NCBI RefSeq assembly: GCF_011745365.1 | Contig: NW_024468912.1 | Span: forward strand, 5,022,001 to 5,086,000 | Origin: Cryphonectria parasitica EP155 | Taxonomy: Eukaryota > Ascomycota > Sordariomycetes > Diaporthales > Cryphonectriaceae | DNA length: 64,000 nucleotides | Direction of reading: 5' to 3' | In this document: one piece after another, positions 9,801 through 19,900 of the stretch | How the letters are laid out: each line of letters opens with the position of its first letter | How positions within the stretch are numbered: the first letter of the stretch is position 1 | The notes under the pieces: generated by a model | Seen by the model: only the letters and a program-made list of their open reading frames with translations | Told to the model about the DNA's origin: nothing | Databases searched by the model: none | Position numbers and translations under genes: made by a program

Positions 9801-12675
9801 GCCCTGCGTGTGCTGCAGGCCACCTCGGCGACGAGAGCGTGCATCCAGCTCTCAGGAGGGTTCAGCTCTGCGTCATCAGCCGTCACTATTAGCATGGCTG
9901 GCTCTCTTTCAACGTCGCGGCCATTAACCACGTCGTCGCCATCATAGCCGTTCTGCCGAGCCGAGACGGCCGTGACAGTTGTCACTATGGTGCTATATGC
10001 GCAAAACTCCTCCTCCACGCAGTCACGGACTTCCAGGTCGGCTCCGCTGAAGCCGGCGTCCTGAAGGATGTGGTCCCACGCGGACCTTGTGAGCAAAGAG
10101 ACGTCGGGATGGGCGTCTGTGGTATCGACTGTGTAATCTGGATGCGGAATTGATTAATCATGGAGTTTATAAAGCTGAAAGGAGGAGGGAAGTGAGCAAG
10201 GAAGTGGGGTAGAAACTCACCTCGCCACCACTCGTCCTGCGACAGCCCCCACACAAAGGACGTGTCAACCTGGTCCCGCGCGGCCTCAAGAAAGAAAACC
10301 ATACCTCTCGGCCTCAGCAGCCGCCGAACCGTCCTCAGGACGGCTCCAAGGTTTCTAGAGCCTCGCAGAACGTGAGATGCCACCACCAGGTCGTAGGACG
10401 CCGCCTCGGGGTGGTCCTCGTGCTCTGTTGTATCCCGCCCCAGGTCGAGCTGTCTGTACTGAACCAGGCTACTCCATGGCCCTAGCTGGCTCCTGAGCGC
10501 GTCCAGCTGGGAAGACGACTCCATGTCCTCACTCGAGAGCCCCACGTCATAGCACGCGGCAAGAGGGCCCCATCCAGAGCTGTCAGACCCGATCACGCCG
10601 AGCACCTGACGGCTGAGAGCGCCTCGGTCCTGTTGCAGCAGCCCTTGGCTCCCGATATCTAGTATCCTCGCCCTCGGGAACCTGCGCACCGTATGGCTCA
10701 CCAGGGCGGCGAGCGCCTCACGGGAGCGGTGGGCCTTGACGGCGTCGGCGCGGTAGCGGCTGAGAAGGGCATCTGCCAGCATGAGCTGCTCTGGGGTCTT
10801 GTGGCGCCGCAAGATGGAGGCAATCGAAGGCCCCAGCCGGCACACCATCTCGCCGTTGACACTCGAAGCCTTAACCCGGGCCAGGAGCCGTCTGACAGAC
10901 CTGGGATCATGATCATCCTGGGCCCATGCTGAGCTGTCTGGAGCGAGCTTGTCATCCCGAGCAAGCCCGTCCAGGGTCCTCATCCAGCTGTGGTACCGCT
11001 GGAAACGCCGCTCGAGACTAGCCACCTCTGCGTCGGCCAGGGAGCGCAGGGCTTGGCGGACAAAGTATACGCAGACACGACGCAGGCTCACCATGGCCTC
11101 TGCCTCCCCCTCGGGCATGGTGTGCTCGAGCTCGTGCTCCAGGCCGCTGCAGAGCGGTGCAGAGGTGATATCTGGCACCCACAAGGCCAGCGACACCTTG
11201 TCGTCCCTGTATGCGCCCAGCCCGGTCAAGTCATGCGCAAACGTGCCCCCAAGCGACTGCATGGTGAGCCCCTCGATGCCTACCACGGGTTCTCTGGTGG
11301 CCTGGTCGAGGACAGCGACTGAGAACTGGACGTGGTCCGCCGTCCTGTGCGAGACGGAAGCATAGGAATCAAAGGCGTGTCCTGGGCGGCTTGCGAGGCC
11401 GCACCTGACCCACAGGGACCTGACCGATGTGGGCACGAGGGCCTGCTCGAGGCCGCCGGCCTGGGACTCGGGAAGCGCACAGTAGGTGCTCTGGATCACC
11501 GTGTCCAGGGTCGCCGGGTGGATGACGTGCCTGTGCTGGTGGCCTTGGGGCATGACGGATGCCATGTCAGGGATGGTCAGGGTGGACACAGACGCGAGGG
11601 ACCGCGCCCGGATGGACCTGAGGTTCTGGAAGCTGGGCCCGTGGAAGATGCCCAGAGTCCGCAGGTTGTTGTACACGTCCTCTGGAAAGATCCTGACGTG
11701 GTACGCCTCGTGGTTCTCGGGTTGGCCCCTAAGGACATCACCAGCAGCTGCCCAGGGCGGTTGTTGCTGTTGCTGCTTGTCGCTGGCAGGGTCAACAATC
11801 ACCCTGACGAGGCCGTGGCAGACTTCTGTCCAGACGTTGTCAGCCGTGACCGACTGGATAACGAATTCGGCCCAGCCGCTGGAATAGATGGCCTTGTCGC
11901 TGCACAGACGGAACTCCACCGTCACCTCGATGCCCGTCGGTGTGTCGGGAATGAAGAGCGCCTGTGGGATCTCGACATCACGGAGGTGTATGCCCTCGAT
12001 GGCATCTTGCCTTGTGCCGCCGTATGCCTGTACGGCTGCCTCGATCACCACTGGAAGAGACAACCAGAGTAATCAGTTATCTCATTCAAATCTCGCTGTG
12101 AACCGAAGAGTACGAAAAAGGAAAAAAAGGGGCCTGCCTTACTGCACAGCATGCCGGCACCAGGATACACCATGTTGGACTGGATCGTGTGGTCTCTCAC
12201 CCATGGTACGTCTGCCTCCCTTATTATGTTGCGCCAGACAGGCCTGCTTGGGTTGCACGCCGGGTCGAGAGAGCCCACAAGGTCATGAGGGGCCTCCCTC
12301 CGCCGCTTGTAGGCTCTGCTCTGGCGGGGTTCGTACCAGTAGCGCACCTGGTGGTTCCAGGGATAATGAGGCAGGTCTGTGAGGACCCGTGCTGCACCGC
12401 GGCCCATGCTGTGAGGAAAGTTGATGGCGGCCAAGTCGACGTCGCAGCCGTGCCTGAGCAGCTGGCACACAAGGTCGTGCATGGTGGCCGTCGCATCCAC
12501 GCCACGGACAAGACACGAGCCGTATCCAGGTCTATGTTGTTGTCCTGCTGTATTTTGATTGTTCTTGTTGTCAAGAGCAGAGCCGGCGAGGAGCCATGAT
12601 GTGATCTCCCGGATCGGCCCTCCCAGGGACGAGTGAGGGCCGATCTCGATAATAAAGTCAACAGCCAGCGGAGAC

Positions 12676-12709
<34 letters not shown>

Positions 12710-15700
12710 GCGACGAAGAAGAGGGCTGCACGTCATCAGGCCTGCACAGGGCAGACAGCGCACCCACGAACTGAACGGGATCTGACAGGCTCCTGGACCA
12801 GTGGCCGGCATCCAGCAGCTCCCCGGCCGATGTGATGCGCCGGCCAACCGTGGGCGAGGCAAAGATTAGGGGCAGAGTGGTTGTCTCTCCACCGAGATGC
12901 GCTGGCACGCTGAGATCGACGTTGTCGCTGATCCACCTCTGGTACGCTGCCGAGGTGAGGGGCGAGATGTGGTGGGAGTGGTAGGCTGTGCGCACCCGCA
13001 GCCGCCTGGAAAACACCCCGTCAGCCTCGAGCAGACGCTGGACCTCGACGACGGCCGGTACGTCACCAGAGAGGGTCGTGCTCGTCGGGCTGTTGATGCA
13101 CGCCACGACCAGCTTTCCCCTCGACGACACCCTGGCGATGTAATCGCTGCATGCCTCGTGACCGAGCCCGACCGCAATCATACCTCCTTCGGACTCTGGC
13201 ACGAGCTGGCCCCGCGCATACGCGATCCCGATAGCACTCCTCTTGCTCAGGACGCCTGCTGAAAACGCCGAGGCGATCTCGCCGCTGCTGTGGCTGGTGA
13301 TGGCCGAGGGCTCGATGCCCCAGGCCGAGAGCAGCTCCACCAGCGCGATCTGGAGCGCCACGCACGCCGGCATGCTCACATCCGGGCTGTCCAGCCTGGA
13401 CGCCTCGGCAGTGCTCGTCAGCTCGTCTGTAGGACATGTCAGCTCGCTCACCAGGTCACTCGAGAATCAGGAGAAGAGAGACTTGCCCATGAGGGACCAG
13501 CTCCACCCAAAGCGTTGCAACATGCCTTCAGACTCGGCCAGGGAGTCCCTGAAGACCGGGTAGATGCCAATCAGCTCTCTGCCCATGGCCCACCACTGGG
13601 CACCCTGACCCGTGAAGACGAAGCCCAGCCTCGGCCTCTCAGCTTGCGGCCTGGTCGCCTTCATCCCTGCCGAACCGAGTGCCGCCGTGAGACCTGCGAT
13701 ATCGTGGGCCGGCGTGGCAGAGACGCAGGGGAATCTGCTCCGGCACTGGCCAAGGGTCAGGGCGAGGTCATCTAGCAGCTGCTGTTCTCGGTCCTCCCCG
13801 CAGCATCCCTCAGCCGCGTCGGTGAGGTACCTCTTCAGGTTGGCGACCGCCGCCTCGGTGGCCTCTTCGTCCCTGGCGCTGAGCACAAAGACGCGTGGTC
13901 TTCTCGTTCTTGTTGCTTTTATTGATGTTGTTGTCACAGGCTGCTCAACCAAGGGCCCAACACCCGTCGAGGCCGAGAAGGAAGAGTAGCTCTCCAGGAT
14001 GGCATGTGCGTTGGCGCCGCCGTACCCAAAACTATTGATCGAGGCCCGGCGGACACCGTCGACCTCAGGCCAGGGCTCCAGCGCTGTTAGAACCTGTCAT
14101 GATGGACCTTGTCAGCTGTCTCCTGGCCCATTCACGAAGATCCTCCCTCCCGGCTCGTCCACGCGGCTGTTCTTCCTGCATATGATTAATGATAACACGC
14201 ACCTTGAGATGCCACGCCTCGAGGTTGATGGCCGGGTTCACGCTGTCATAGTTGATACTAGGGGGAATCATCCCCTTCTCCAGGGCCAGGGAGACCTTGA
14301 TGACGCTCGCCAGGCCGCTGCACGTCTCTGTATGGCCGATGTTGGTCTTGACCGAGCCGATGCGCAGGGGCACACCACCGCCTGCCCGACGGCCGGTCTC
14401 CTGGAACACGGCAGCGATGGAACTAACCTCGATGGGGTCGCCAACCGGCGTCCCGGTCCCGTGGGCCTCGAAATAGGTGGTTCCCAAGGGGTCGAGCCCT
14501 GCCCGGCGGTAGCACTCTCGGACCAGCGCCTCCTGCGCCTCGCCGCTGGGTGTCGTGATGGTTCCTGTCCGCCCGTCGCAGTTGGCCGCCGTCCCACGGA
14601 TGACGCCGCGCACTGGATCACCATCACGCAGAGCGTCGCTTAGCCTCTTCAGCAGCACCGTCGCCGAGCCCTCGCCGCGGCCGTATCCGTTAGCCCGGCT
14701 ATCAAAAGCGTGAGACTTGCCATCAGGTGACAGGAGGCTGAAAAGTGTTGTCGTTAGCGACAAAAAACAGAAGGACACCCCCCCCCCCCCAGACAAAAAG
14801 GAGGGGGGGAAGACAAGGGAAAAAAAGATTGCTCATCAAGTAGAAGTAATAATCAGGCTTGGAAGGAGCGGGATGGGTTATCTATTTGTGCCACGTACGT
14901 CAAAGAAGAGAGGACTATCATCGTTGTGGTAATCAGTCAGGATCAGGTTAAGCATAGCAAAGCAGCACAGAGGTTGCCCCGAGGACAAGACATACCAATG
15001 AATGCGCCAGGATCCAGGATCAGGTTCGACCCCCCCACCACGGCCATGTCAGATTCTCCCGTCCGCAGGCTCTGGCATGCCTGGTGCAGTGCTATGAGGG
15101 TGGTCGAGCACGCCGTGTCTATGGTCATGCTCGGACCCCGGAGGTCAAAGAAGTGGGAGACGCGGTTTGCTGCCAGAGCAGAGCTCGAGCCGAGGGCAGA
15201 GTACCGAGGGAGGCTCTCTGGGTCGCGCAGGTGGCTCTCGGCGTAGTCGTGGAAGAATACACCGGCAAACACCGATGTGTTGGACCCGGCAACGTCTCCA
15301 AGCCTGAGACCAGCTTTGATGGAGGGTGTCCGGTCAGTCTTCTTCATCCTCTAGTCTGGTTCCAGGCTCTGCTTCTCTGGGTGTCCACTCACCGCTCTCG
15401 AGTGCCTCGAATACGGACTCAAGCTGCAGTCGGATCTGAGGATCAATGGCCTGAAGACAACAAGCCAGGTGTCAGCCATATATATATGTACATATACATC
15501 TTCCTGCCTTTTAACCCACTTGAACCTCTTGTATCTTCGGCCTGGAGAGAGGGGGGGGGGGGGGCGGGGAGTGAGAGATCTTACCACTGCCATCTCAGAC
15601 GTCAGGTTGAAGAAGTTGGCATCGAAAAGAGCAGGATCCTCAGACAGGAAATGAGCCCCACGAGCATTGTGCTGATGATAGCTCGGTCATTTATTAGTTG

Positions 15701-16018
15701 AGCCGCTTGTCATCTTTACAATTGTATGTTTCATCTTGGAACACGTACCGTGTTAACCTTCTGGGGATTTGGGTGGTACGCCGCCGCAGCGTTGAACCTG
15801 GACGGCGGAATTTCGCTCCACTGGAGGAAGTCATCACAGCGACTGACATATCAGCGCAAGCCATACTAATCTCACTATCTGCCTTCTTTTTGGATAACAT
15901 TCAGAGATTTACTTACCGCGCTCCGCCCTTCAGCACACATCCTCCATAATGCTTCTGGCGTATCCACGCCGCCGGCGAACCGGCAAGCCATGCCAATAAT
16001 AGCAATGGGTTCTGACAT
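6804..16018 (-). CDS. Highly reducing polyketide synthase KS-AT-DH-(CMeT)-ER-KR-ACP, 2680 aa, 13 exons
   Basis: An iterative type I PKS that builds a reduced acyl chain. Start ATG 16018 gives [17 protein letters not shown], the usual KS N-terminus. Deduced exons: 16018-15917, 15820-15749, 15671-15585, 15450-15393, 15313-14996, 14914-14899, 14737-14203, 14093-13487, 13426-12143, 12050-10221, 10128-8168, 8055-7732 and 7652-6804; total 8043 nt and in frame. KS: DTACST Cys about 175, EAHGTGT His about 310, GHTETC His about 353. AT: GQGAQ about 558, SHSSGE Ser about 645. DH: DHTIQ His about 1011, PGAG. CMeT: DIGSQG about 1487, degenerate. ER about 1960-2280 with [19 protein letters not shown] about 2303 and GQAHY. 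ACP: GVDSL Ser about 2626 at the C-terminus. There is no thioesterase or reductase, so release needs a partner enzyme. Related in architecture to AzaB/CazF-type HR-PKSs. Divergent from the NR-PKS. Confidence 0.93.
9247..9309 (-). repeat. Trinucleotide repeat coding poly-Ser in the HR-PKS
   Basis: A GAT/GAG run on the plus strand, read on the minus strand as more than 20 consecutive serines. It falls in the linker just before the ER domain, where length change should be tolerated. Confidence 0.85.
9403..9434 (-). repeat. CGT trinucleotide repeat coding poly-Thr in the HR-PKS
   Basis: About ten CGT units on the plus strand, read as ACG codons (Thr) on the minus strand, shortly upstream of the poly-Ser tract in the protein. 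Confidence 0.8.
12676..12710 (-). repeat. GAT trinucleotide repeat coding poly-Ser in the HR-PKS
   Basis: Runs of GAT on the plus strand are read as TCA serine codons, in the C-terminal part of the AT domain. It is the third microsatellite inside this coding sequence. Confidence 0.8.
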
Positions 16019-16225
16019 GTTTCGTGTGAAGAAAGAGAGAAGAAATAAAATCGAAAACAAACACCCCAGGTCGTTTCTATGTGTGGGTATCGGGATACTA
16101 TGTTCCTGGGCGTATCTGCGTTGCTTTCCGTGCGAACACACACAAGACCGAAGCTGATGTTGCGCGGAGACTCAGGTGCAAAAGCCTCTGGAGCACCACT
16201 GTCGTCAAAGAGCAAGCAAACATGG

Positions 16226-16248
16226 ATGGTAGCGCGAGACGCTACCAT
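16226..16248. promoter_or_regulatory. Perfect inverted repeat, candidate regulator site
   Basis: ATGGTAGCG, spacer CGAGA, then CGCTACCAT: 9-bp perfect arms with a 5-bp spacer, 208 bp upstream of the HR-PKS start. Zn2Cys6 regulators often bind short inverted repeats, but the canonical CGG half site is absent here, so binding by the cluster regulator is only an inference. Confidence 0.5.
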
Positions 16249-16633
16249 AGCTCAACTATCGTAGAGTAACCAGTCCAGAGGGAGGTAACCACTAGATGAT
16301 GCCGAGGTCACATGAACAAACTTATACTTGCTTGTTCCTGTGGTGTCACCGGTAAGGGGAGTGGTTATTAGCAACTATGGTAAGAATTTACAAAGTTCAA
16401 TCAAGTAAAGCCCAGAAGGAATTTCTGCGGTACCCAACAGACGTGATCAGCATTTCGTAATGTACTTCTACAATCGGGCATCTCAGCACGTCTGTTATGC
16501 ATTCGTGCTGCGCTCAAGGGAGGAATGCGACCTTGGCTAGGCCGGCCCCCAACAACTTCATTACGGAATATAAACGGCGTGGTCGCAAGTCCGATATCAA
16601 CTCCACCCGCAACTCCGGTGAAGAGGAAAAAAA

Positions 16634-16658
16634 GGGGGGAGGGGGGGGTTGGGGGCGG
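16634..16658 (+). promoter_or_regulatory. G-rich tract with G-quadruplex potential
   Basis: G6-A-G8-TT-G5-C-GG on the plus strand, about 300 bp upstream of the NR-PKS ATG. The 8-G run can supply two tetrad strands, giving four runs of three or more. Confidence 0.4.
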
Positions 16659-16960
16659 TATTAACCTGGTCAAGTTCTTCTGCCAGGCTCCTTTGCCGAT
16701 GTAACGGTCCTCGAGATAACGACCAGCTTCGACCTCTCCTCTGACAGAGTGTGAGGAACAGCCGTGGTAAAGATGTCGAGAAAATATGGTTCTCAAGCCC
16801 TGGCTGAAGTATTTTTGGATCCTACGCTCTTCCCCCCAGTTACTCTGATGTTGAACAAGAGTTGCCAAGAAACCGGGAAAACGCCACCAGCACAATCTAC
16901 TGGCCCACGACAAGACGGCTGTCTCTTGCATTGAGTAGTATTTTGCCAAGACTCATCGCG

Positions 16961-19900
16961 ATGGAGAGGAACGCAACTCCAGCTGGTTCAGAAGGAACTT
17001 TATATGTGTTTGGTCCGCAGGCACTGTCGCTCCACAGAGGCTACTTCAGCAGGGTGCGGTCCCACGTCAAGACCGACCCAGAGGCACGATGGGTGCTCGA
17101 CGCTGTGCAGGACTGTCTCGACAGCTGGGATGCCCTCGAAGATGCCATTCCCGACCTGCGGCAGATCCAGGGAAGAGCACAGCTGGAAACATTGTTGGGC
17201 TGGCTCCAGAACGAGATCCCAGACCTGGCAGGCCCGTCAACGCCTCATCTCTCCAACACTATACTGGGCCCTCTGGTCATCATATCGCATCTCTGGGAAT
17301 ATGAGCAATTTCAACAAGGACGGCTGGACGGGCCCAGGGGAGAAAATGAAGTAGCGCTGGGCTTCTGCCTTGGGATTCTTAGCTCGGTTGTAGTTACCTA
17401 CAGCCTCAGCCGACCTGAGTTTCAAAGGAATGGCGCAGCAGCACTCCGCCTGGCCATGGCTGTCGGGGCGATTGTCGACGCCCAGAATGTTGGTCCGGGC
17501 ACCTCGTCCTCTCTTGCGGCAGCATGGAACTCAATCGGTAGAGGGGACCTAGAGATGGCAAAGATCTTGGTGGAATTCCCAGATGTGAGTCCCTCTCATT
17601 CTGGTGAAGAAAATGAAAAGTAAAAGAAGAACGAGTTTGGCATGGCTAACAAGCTTGATAACCTACCAGGCGTACCTGGCAGTGTCCTACGACCGCAACC
17701 GAGCAACCTTGACGGCCTCTAGAGCCTCGATCATGAGCTTGAGGGGGAGGCTTGACACAGCTAGAATCACCACGTCGGAGTTAGGCCTTCACGGCCGATT
17801 CCATAACCCAGTCCATCAAGAGAACCTAAAGTCCCTGCTCCGATTCTGCAGCCAACAACAGGGGTTTCGATTTCCAAACGCCTCGAGCCCAGCTATGCCG
17901 CTGCAGATGACTTCGACAGACCGGACGACAGTGCATGCGTTCTCCATGTCAGCAGCCCCTCATGAGGAGGCACTGCGGGCAATACTGCTAGACCATTCGA
18001 ACTGGATCGGGACATTCTCCAGGGCGCTAGAGACTACACGGCGCTCGTCATCAAGTACGACTGTGCGGGTCGTGTCATTTGGACCTGAGCGGTGCGTTCC
18101 CCCGTCCATCTTTCAGGAGCACCACACCCATGTCACGCACTTTGGCGAACTTGATGGCCAACATGAAGATGCCGAGATACGCGACGACGACATTGCCGTC
18201 ACCGGGATGGCATGCAACGTAGCCGGCGCAGAGGACCTCGAGAGCTTCTGGGAGATCCTCCTGGCGGGCAAGTCCCAGCACAGAAAAGTCGCAACAGACC
18301 GATTCGTCTTCAACACCGTCTTCCGACCCGACCATGATCCAGGACGAGACTGGTTCGGAAACTTCATCGAGGATGCTCAGGCCTTTGACCACCACTTCTT
18401 CGGCATCAGTCCCCGCGAGGCCGTCTCTATGGATCCCCAGCAGAGACTGCTCCTACAGAATGCGTACCAGACGGTCTCGCAGTCGGGCTATCTCCAGGAC
18501 CCTCCTCACCAGCGGGACCAGAGCGTGGGCTGTTATATCGGTGTCTGCGCCACGGACTACGAGGGAAACGTCGCGCACCACGCCCCTACCTCCTTCTCAG
18601 CCACGGGCAACCTACGAAGCTTCATCTCCGGAAAGGTTAGCCATTATTTCGGCTGGACCGGGCCTGGGCTTACTATTGATACAGCCTGCTCATCATCTGC
18701 CGTTGCTATTCACCAGGCCTGTCGGGCCATACTAAACGACGAGTGCAGGGCGGCTTTGGCCGGGGGAACAAACTTCATCAGCTCTCCGCTGTGGTACCAA
18801 AACCTAGCCGCAGCTTCTTTTCTCAGCCCGTCTGGGCAGTGCCGGCCCTTCGACGCCAGGGCTGATGGATATTGCAGGGGGGAGGCCATCGCCACTGTGT
18901 TCCTCAAGAGGTTGTCACGGGCGGTTGCCGATGGTGACCCGATCTTGGGCGTCATCTCTGCTACTGCCGTGATCCAGAACGACAACAGCACGCCCATCTT
19001 TGTGCCCAACAGGAGCTCGCTCTCCGCGCTGTTTAGGGACGTCTCTCTCAAGTCACAGACACCCGCGAGCCAGATATCGTACGTTGAGGCCCACGGCACA
19101 GGAACGCCGGTCGGTGATCCCATAGAGTTCGACAGCATCCAGTCCTTCCTGGGCTCGGGGTCTCGGGGCCTGGACAGCCCACCTGGCCCGGCACAACTGG
19201 GCTCTGTGAAAGGGCTCGTTGGGCACACGGAAGGGAGCTCCGGTGTCGTGTCTCTCATCAAGGTCCTGCTGATGATGCACCATGGCCTGATTGTCCCGCA
19301 GGCCAGTTTCGACAGCACGAACCCGTCCATCAAGATCTCGCCAGGGGTGTTGGAAATCTCCAGACAAGCCGCACTGTGGCGCACAGGGCCGCAGATTGCC
19401 CTGATCAATAACTACGGAGCATCTGGATCAAACGCGTCCATGATTGTGAAGCAGGTGCCCGGGCTGTGGCGCCGAGATCGTCATCGTCTACGCCATGTCC
19501 CTGTACACCGCGACGAGGTGCCGTTTTGCATCAGTGGGCGCCACGATGGGAGCGTGCGAGCTTATGCAAAAAGGCTGTGCCGCTTCATTCTCCGGAGCAG
19601 GGACATCAATGCGAAAGACATGAGCCTGGCAGACTTTTCTTTCAACCTGGCCCGGCAGTCCGACTGGTCACTACAGACAGCCGCCATCTTCACCAGCAGC
19701 ACGCTCGAGGAGCTGGGCCAGACCCTGGCCGGCATAGAAGAGGGCAGGATCTTGCCTGTTCGACTGCCGGAGCCGCAACCCGTTATTTTTTGTTTTGGTG
19801 GTCAGATCTCGACCTTTGTAGGGCTGGACCGGGCGGTCTACGAGTCCTGCAAGATATTGAGGGTTCACCTCGACCGCTGCGATCGGGTCTGTCAGAACCT

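Larger units (their letters stand above)
16019..16960. promoter_or_regulatory. Shared divergent promoter of the two PKS genes (942 bp)
   Basis: It lies between the start codons of the minus-strand HR-PKS and the plus-strand NR-PKS. It has no convincing gene of its own: the minus-strand open frame at 16401-16949 has no domain and a biased composition. It contains the inverted repeat at 16226-16248, an ACTCCG hexamer at 16612-16617 and a G-rich block at 16634-16658. The arrangement predicts co-regulation. Confidence 0.75.

Noticed and set aside
9314..9947. Long plus-strand open frames opposite the HR-PKS
   Set aside because: They mirror GC-rich coding sequence, have arginine/proline-rich composition and no domains; the minus strand carries clear PKS motifs.
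11332..12072. 246-aa plus-strand open frame
   Set aside because: Antisense shadow of the DH domain of the HR-PKS; no independent support.
16401..16949. 182-aa minus-strand frame in the PKS promoter
   Set aside because: No domain, biased composition, overlaps the region upstream of the SAT start; better explained as promoter sequence.
18710..19408. 232-aa minus-strand frame within the NR-PKS
   Set aside because: Antisense of the KS domain; no family features.
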